A stretch of 24,251 nt of DNA. Source: Welwitschia mirabilis (taxonomy: Eukaryota; Gnetophyta; Gnetopsida; Welwitschiales). The position numbers and the translations under genes are program-made. Shown here one piece after another: positions 20,430 to 24,251 of the stretch (position 1 is its first letter; the number at the start of each line of letters is the position of its first letter). The notes beneath the pieces are model-generated. The model saw only the letters and a list, made by a program, of their open reading frames with translations. It was not told the origin of the DNA and ran no database searches. Location of the stretch: contig JBOZIK010000001.1 in assembly GCA_051453625.1 (NCBI GenBank), forward strand, positions 208,828,140 to 208,852,390, read 5' to 3'.

Positions 20430-20500
20430 AGTAAAGTAGCTCAGTGGTAGAGCATTTGCTATTAATTGATTCATTATAGGTTTAAATCCTACCTGGGACG
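20430..20500 (+). pseudogene. trnN-GUU: Decayed plastid trnN-GUU (tRNA-Asn) copy, nuclear
   Basis: GTAGCTCAGTGGTAGAGC at 20436 is identical to the D arm of plastid tRNA-Asn. It is followed by GCTATTAATTGA, where the GTT anticodon has become ATT, and then by ATAGGTTTAAATCCTAC, a T arm with C-to-T and G-to-A changes, and CTGGGAC at the 3' end. One base is missing before the anticodon loop. The acceptor stem is destroyed: the 5' strand AGTAAAG pairs at only about three of seven positions with the 3' strand. Flanking trnR and 5S rRNA, the usual plastid neighbours, are not seen. It has the same orientation as the 16S relic, unlike the usual plastid arrangement. Non-functional, part of the plastid-derived mosaic. 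Confidence 0.87.
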
Positions 20501-20635
20501 AACTTTTTCTCTAAAGGCTTTGAGCATCAAGCTTGGGGAGAAAGGGTTACATGCTAATTAATCTGAAAAGAATATGTTTAGATTTATAACTTTTAGAGTT
20601 GTTGAGAAAATCCTTTCTCAATCTTAATACTACTA

Positions 20636-20762
20636 GATGTGCAGTGCAACTTTTCCTAGCACTATAGGATGTGTAGAACAATTTTTTCTACGATTATGAG
20701 ATGTATAATGTGTGAACCCTATTGCTACGGGATGTGTAGAAAAATATAGCTATTTCTCTATG
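20636..20762 (+). repeat. 32-bp tandem repeat, four diverged units
   Basis: GATGT starts units at 20636, 20668, 20700 and 20731 (spacings 32, 32, 31). Units share GATGTGTAGAA, a T/C-rich middle and CTAYRG-like ends. A weak fifth unit may begin at 20762. Sits inside the LTR-like segment. Confidence 0.85.
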
Positions 20763-21167
20763 AAGTGGTTTCTTCACATGGCAACTACTTTTTAGAAGGT
20801 TTTATTGTAGGTTGCATTGCTAAGGTTTTTCTCCAAGTACTTTGGTTTTCTTAAAAGAGAGTGTATTCTCATGTTGAGAGGAGAATTGCTACAACAATAA
20901 TAAGTTATACTATGGCATTATACTTAAGGAAAGATGAAAGCCCTTATAGAGACCTAAATAGGTGTGTTTTCCTATAGAAGAAAGCCTTGCCATTTAAATA
21001 AAAAGGGAGAAAAATGACATTTTGAAATCTTAATCTATTTTTCTTTACTTGCTCTGCTTTTGCACTATGATGTAAGAAAGTTTTGGTAAGCTACCTTTTT
21101 GATAAGGCTTGTACACACCATGGTTCCACGTCTAAGGATTCATGAATATCCTATTGATGTGCTTGTC

Positions 21168-21213
21168 TATATAAGTAAGCTCTTTGTAAACTAATTTAAA
21201 GAGGAGAAATAAA
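21168..21213 (+). promoter_or_regulatory. TATA box and poly(A) signal pair of the LTR-like segment
   Basis: TATATAAG at 21168-21175 and AATAAA at 21208-21213 on the same strand. Close spacing of promoter and polyadenylation signal is normal within an LTR and unusual elsewhere. Confidence 0.45.
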
Positions 21214-21260
21214 ATTTATCTTTTGAAAATCTTGTTCTCTTCATTCTTAAGCTCTCTTGT

Positions 21261-21957
21261 TCCTTCTTGATGTTTAAATGGCTTAGAATATGTATTAATT
21301 TTTTCTCCTTCCTATAACTAATGATGTCCTGTTGTGTCTTTCCTGCAACTAATGTTGTGTCTACACTACCGTTTTGCAAATTTTGCATGAGTTCTGTAGG
21401 CTTTGAAAGTTTAACCCATTTTTCGTAATACTATTTGTTTTCTTCCAGTGTCATCATTGTACTAAAGTCTGCATCATGCTAGCAAGTCTCCTCAGTTTCC
21501 TGTGACTTACTGCTGTGATGTTATCCATGGGTTTTGGCCTGCGGATCTGTATTTCTGATGCCTATACTCCCAGCACACATTAATGCAGACTCAGTTTTCT
21601 TGAGTTATAAGAAGAGCAAAAGTTGAAGCACTATCTGCATCCTTCATTTTCAAGCTAACAATCACAGAAGACGACCATTGAAAAATGCATGTTGCCAATG
21701 TAGATTCGATTTTCTTAGAGTCAGCACTTGATGCCACACACCACCTCCTACCTGTAGTCTCTTCTGTTAGCCCGTTGTTCTTCACCTCTTGCGCTGCGGT
21801 TCATGCCGTCCAGCCTGCACCCATCTAGCCTGCTAACCTGTTATCACACCTGCACCTATCAATTTTCTTATCCTATTCACGCCTCTGTGCCTGCACTTGT
21901 GCCTTTGCCTACGGATTCCCTACGGGTCATGAAAATTGTTAGTTGCAGACATTGGTC
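21261..21957. other. Transition to GC-richer DNA, no gene recognised
   Basis: GC content rises from about 21.4 kb. Between 21780 and 21905 the plus strand is C-rich and repeats CCTGCAC-type words (about 21813, 21849 and 21890). Minus-strand frames at 21191 and 21591 are short (64-65 codons) with unremarkable translations. No splice pattern or domain is visible. Confidence 0.45.
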
Positions 21958-22048
21958 ATCGATTGGTTGAGTCGGCACAGCAGTGGGATCGAGTTTATTT
22001 GGTAATCGATTGGTGAAGTCAGGAGAGCTGTGGGATTGAGTTCATTAT
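21958..22048 (+). repeat. 47-bp tandem duplication, two diverged copies
   Basis: ATCGATTGGT begins copies at 21958 and 22005. Both continue with GAAGTC/GAGTCGG-like sequence, GTGGGATYGAGTT and end near TTATT/CATTA. Several substitutions and a small indel separate them. Confidence 0.85.
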
Positions 22049-22440
22049 GCTCCCTGTGCTTTTTTCTTTCAACCGTCACTCGTTTTGTAGCCGAGTCACA
22101 TAGATACAAAGCAGCAGAATCAGTAGAGGCCCAGGAAGGACGCCTCCCATGCCAGCAACCAAATCCAACCCCTACAGAATACCACACTGTGGTGGAGCAC
22201 CCACAACGTAAGCCTCCGGCACTGCAATGGGACAGGGTAGGGGACGAACACACAACCCAACAACCAGAAAGGTGGGTGCGATGGGAATTCATGGACATTA
22301 CTGTTGTACTGGCAAGGAGTGTAATCCTCCAATGGGCCGTAGCAGCTATAGAAGAAGACAGATTCTAGATAAAGTGGATGGTGGGTTAGGCAATGTTTGT
22401 GAGTTCCATAGAAAGGGGGCAATACAGCCGCTCTAGTATA
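22049..22440. other. GC-rich block with overlapping open frames, probably non-coding
   Basis: This is the most GC-rich part of the window (roughly half G+C). It is open in three frames on both strands, as expected where stops are rare. The plus-strand frame ending at 22368 has a plausible composition (Glu, Gln, Arg, Pro) and a hydrophobic start, but it begins at GTG, not ATG, at 22030. The first ATG in frame is far downstream (22290). It could be the end of an exon, a promoter-proximal region or a repeat. A TATATATTTATAA motif at 22438-22450 marks its right edge. Confidence 0.3.
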
Positions 22441-22752
22441 TATATTTATAACCGCAGCAAATATATCAGACGCCTAAGGGCGGATTAGATCTTAAATATG
22501 ATGATAGTCAAGCAAAGGGAAAAGGGTATTCAAATTATAATTAAATCTATATTAAACTGAAAGACCAAGAACAAAAAACTTTTATCTCTCCATGCGTGTG
22601 TCTCTTATAATGCCTCTCAGATTTAAGGATGCCAATGCTATGCACCAGAAAGCCCATAATGTTAAACATCAATCAGTCGAAGATAAATAATATTACAGAA
22701 AAAATGAAAAAGATATTGTAATAAAAATTATAAACATTGTCTCTCAAGGGAT

Positions 22753-22810
22753 ATCTTAATGGGAGGGTAGTGCTCTTAGTTTTTTTGGTGGTTGTAAGTT
22801 TGATTCTTAA
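22753..22810 (+). repeat. Possible tRNA-like fragment
   Basis: TTAATGGGAGGGTAGTGCTC and GGTTGTAAGTTTGATTCTT are spaced like boxes A and B of a tRNA gene. The body of S1 is absent, so this may be an unrelated tRNA relic. Confidence 0.25.
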
Positions 22811-22860
22811 AAAAGTATTTTAATTAAAAATAAAAAAAATTTAAAAAAGAAGATTTCAAA

Positions 22861-22928
22861 ACTCTATTTCAAATGATTAAGATATTAAATTTGAACTCTA
22901 TTTCAAATGATTAAGATATTAAATTTGA
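22861..22928 (+). repeat. Perfect 34-bp tandem duplication
   Basis: 22861-22894 and 22895-22928 are identical 34-mers starting ACTCTATTTCAAATGATTAA. Identity implies a recent event. Confidence 0.97.
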
Positions 22929-23833
22929 CCCTGTATTTTTGGAGTTCTTCAAGGAACATTCCTTAGATTCATTGTTTCCAGAAATGATATCAAGTAAATC
23001 TATCTAAAGTTAATCCTTTAAGCTTTTTGACACCTCTGAAAAACAAAGTTTAGACACCACTTAGCCTCCTAATCCAGGTAAATCTTCTATTTAATCAGAC
23101 TGCTTTATGTGTGCACTGGTCTAGTCCCAGGCTTTATTTTTTCGTTTCTTCCAGACCTTCGTAATTCAATTTCGTTTCAATTTTAGTACCGAGTTTGCTG
23201 ATACAATGGATCATCTAATTTAAGCATATTTCAGCTTTTTAATGATAAATAAGGATGTAAGGGTTTGAGTCCAGGCGCTGGTTCAAAGGACTTCTGGCAT
23301 CCGCAGGCAGAACCTGTTAAAAGCCGTTTCAGGGAAAAGAAGATGCAGTACAAGGTTGCTCAAGTGATCTTTTATTCTTCGCATTGTGCTTTAGATGTCT
23401 CAAAAGTTTGTAACGAATGATGCGTCACTCCTTAACCAGTCAATTTGCCAATAGAAGATGAAGCTAGAAAAGACGATAGGTTTTCTGAATAATCTTTCAC
23501 TTTTGCAATATGACTTGATGCTGGTCATGAACCTTTGATGATTTGAAATCAGAACCGAACGGCGACCCACGGTTAACGTTTTTGCTTCATCGTCGTTTAA
23601 GTTATCATTTTTCTGCTCTTATCTAAATTTTTCCTACGCTTAGAATTTCGCTGGGGATAAGCATTTGGTTAGTGTTTCGTTATGGGCTTAGAATGGAGTT
23701 TCCATAACATACAAGCCTATCAGAATTCTCCGATGCTTCTTTGATTGCAAATCGAAACATGTTCTACTCTACGCACATTATTCACCAGCTTATCCCAGAA
23801 TTTGGGAATTTACAATAATAATGTTGTTTCAGG
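22929..23833. other. Moderate-GC DNA upstream of a possible exon, no gene recognised
   Basis: Sequence complexity and GC are higher than in the first 20 kb, more like the flank of a gene. Short ATG frames (for example 25 codons from 23343) are not convincing. CAG-ending pyrimidine tracts that could be splice acceptors occur, the clearest ending at 23832. Confidence 0.4.
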
Positions 23834-23929
23834 ATGGAGGATCAAGCTACACTCTTTGACCTTCCACACAAATACCTGTGTCACGCAATAAATGAAAAGA
23901 AAGAAAAAGAGGGACCAAATCCCTTTTAA
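23834..23929 (+). CDS. Possible short coding exon or small ORF, family unknown
   Basis: A 31-codon frame begins at ATG 23834 (MEDQATLFDLPHKYL...) and ends at TAA 23927-23929. The ATG lies one base after TGTTGTTTCAG, a good 3' splice site, which would fit a leader intron ending just before the start codon. The amino-acid mix is more protein-like than anything in the AT-rich part. Against it: the frame is very short, no consensus GT donor is evident inside it, and I recognise no domain. The next acceptor-like tract (CCTTTTTCCTTCTCAG) ends at 23950, immediately before a 31-N gap, so a continuing exon could be hidden. Treat as a hypothesis. Confidence 0.25.
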   Translation: MEDQATLFDLPHKYLCHAINEKKEKEGPNPF

Positions 23930-23950
23930 TTAAGCCTTTTTCCTTCTCAG

Positions 23951-23981
23951 NNNNNNNNNNNNNNNNNNNNNNNNNNNNNNN
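23951..23981. other. Assembly gap (31 N)
   Basis: Short run of N between an acceptor-like pyrimidine tract and a frame that stays open to its right. Confidence 0.95.
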
Positions 23982-24199
23982 AATATTCACCATATCTAGT
24001 GATTTACCACTGTGTTTGGTTTCTTAAGTTAAACAAAAAATCAAAAGGCTTCACAATCCGGAATGGGATCCCGAGGTACCAAAAAAAATCAAAAGGCGTC
24101 ACAATCCGAAATGGGAACCCAAGGTACCATTGGTGGGATGAGATCTATCAAGAGATGACAATAAATAGTTGGGCCGCCAATCATTACTGTGGACCATAA
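23982..24199 (+). other. Open frame with two in-phase 16-codon repeats
   Basis: Reading from the gap edge, one frame stays open to a TAA at 24197-24199. It contains KKSKGFTIRNGIPRYQ and KKSKGVTIRNGNPRYH, followed by WWDEIYQE. The repeat length (48 bp) is a multiple of three, so the frame is kept. Of the codon differences, two are silent (CGG/CGA, CCG/CCA) and three change the residue (F/V, I/N, Q/H), so selection is not evident. There is no in-frame ATG start in the visible part. It may be an exon whose beginning is in the gap, or simply a tandem repeat. Confidence 0.25.
24033..24127 (+). repeat. 48-bp tandem duplication
   Basis: TCAAAAGG starts equivalent positions at 24041 and 24089, exactly 48 apart. 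Both copies run from an A-tract through CACAATCCG and GGTACC, with about five differences. Confidence 0.92.
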
Positions 24200-24251
24200 A
24201 AGATTATCATATAACTTCCTCGACTATGGTGGTAGTTCATTTTCTATTTAA

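Larger units (their letters stand above)
20600..21260 (+). mobile_element. LTR-like retrotransposon fragment
   Basis: TGTTGAGAAAATCC at 20600 resembles the 5' end of a plant Ty1/copia LTR (TG...). Further right, a TATA box (TATATAAG, 21168-21175) is followed after about 33 bases by AATAAA (21208-21213), the compact promoter/poly(A) layout typical of LTRs. CCACGTCTAAGG at 21126 lies just upstream, and a pyrimidine-rich stretch follows. The 32-bp tandem repeat at 20636-20762 would lie in the U3 region. I could not find the CA end, a target-site duplication or a primer-binding site, so the right boundary is unknown and a solo or truncated LTR is the most that can be claimed. Confidence 0.45.

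Noticed and set aside
20430-20500. Functional nuclear tRNA gene
   Set aside because: The acceptor stem does not pair, one base is missing before the anticodon loop and the anticodon is mutated.
22030-22368. 112-codon frame that could look like a small secreted protein
   Set aside because: The first codon is GTG, not ATG. Antisense frames are equally open, and the hydrophobic start lies in a region made partly of the 47-bp duplication.

Overview
The window looks like nuclear DNA from a seed plant with a large, repeat-rich genome, and a conifer is my best guess. It is very AT-rich, has almost no convincing coding sequence over 24 kb, and carries six assembly gaps (runs of N at 603-767, 2780-3276, 6279-6288, 11990-12432, 17938-18619 and 23951-23981). 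It also holds pieces of plastid DNA that have decayed through C-to-T and G-to-A changes. The relic psbK peptide reads AYAIFDPIV, which I remember as closer to gymnosperm than to angiosperm PsbK. That supports a conifer but does not prove it. There is no operon logic and no intact gene that I can name.

Layout. 1-602: a GC-richer block with TATA-like motifs and a tandem repeat of about 100 bp (at least four units) that runs into the first gap. 768-16.7 kb: AT-rich, strongly T-biased decayed intergenic DNA. It contains two diverged copies of a dispersed repeat of about 0.55 kb (2476-3581 and 6790-7396), at least four same-strand copies of a tRNA-like, SINE-like element (4202, 9076, 10496, 11219), a perfect 30-bp tandem duplication (8371-8430) and microsatellite-like patches. 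16777-16944: a short relic reading frame rich in Asn, Tyr, Arg and Asp. 17.0-20.5 kb: a nuclear plastid-DNA (NUPT) mosaic. psbI and psbK on the minus strand and trnQ-UUG on the plus strand keep plastid synteny. A second trnQ lies across a gap, followed by the 3' half of plastid 16S rRNA and then a decayed trnN-GUU. 20.6-21.3 kb: an LTR-like segment with a 32-bp tandem repeat, a TATA box and a poly(A) signal. 21.4-24.25 kb: GC-richer, apparently less decayed DNA with 47-bp, 34-bp and 48-bp tandem duplications and a possible short first coding exon at 23834 behind a good splice acceptor.

The best-supported result is the NUPT mosaic. It was recognised by reading the sequence against remembered plastid gene sequences; no alignment or search was run. 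I did not find a new functional system. The most useful leads are the post-insertion trnQ duplication, the non-plastid gene order, the tRNA-like repeat family, and the relic frame whose two repeated hexapeptides differ almost only at synonymous positions.
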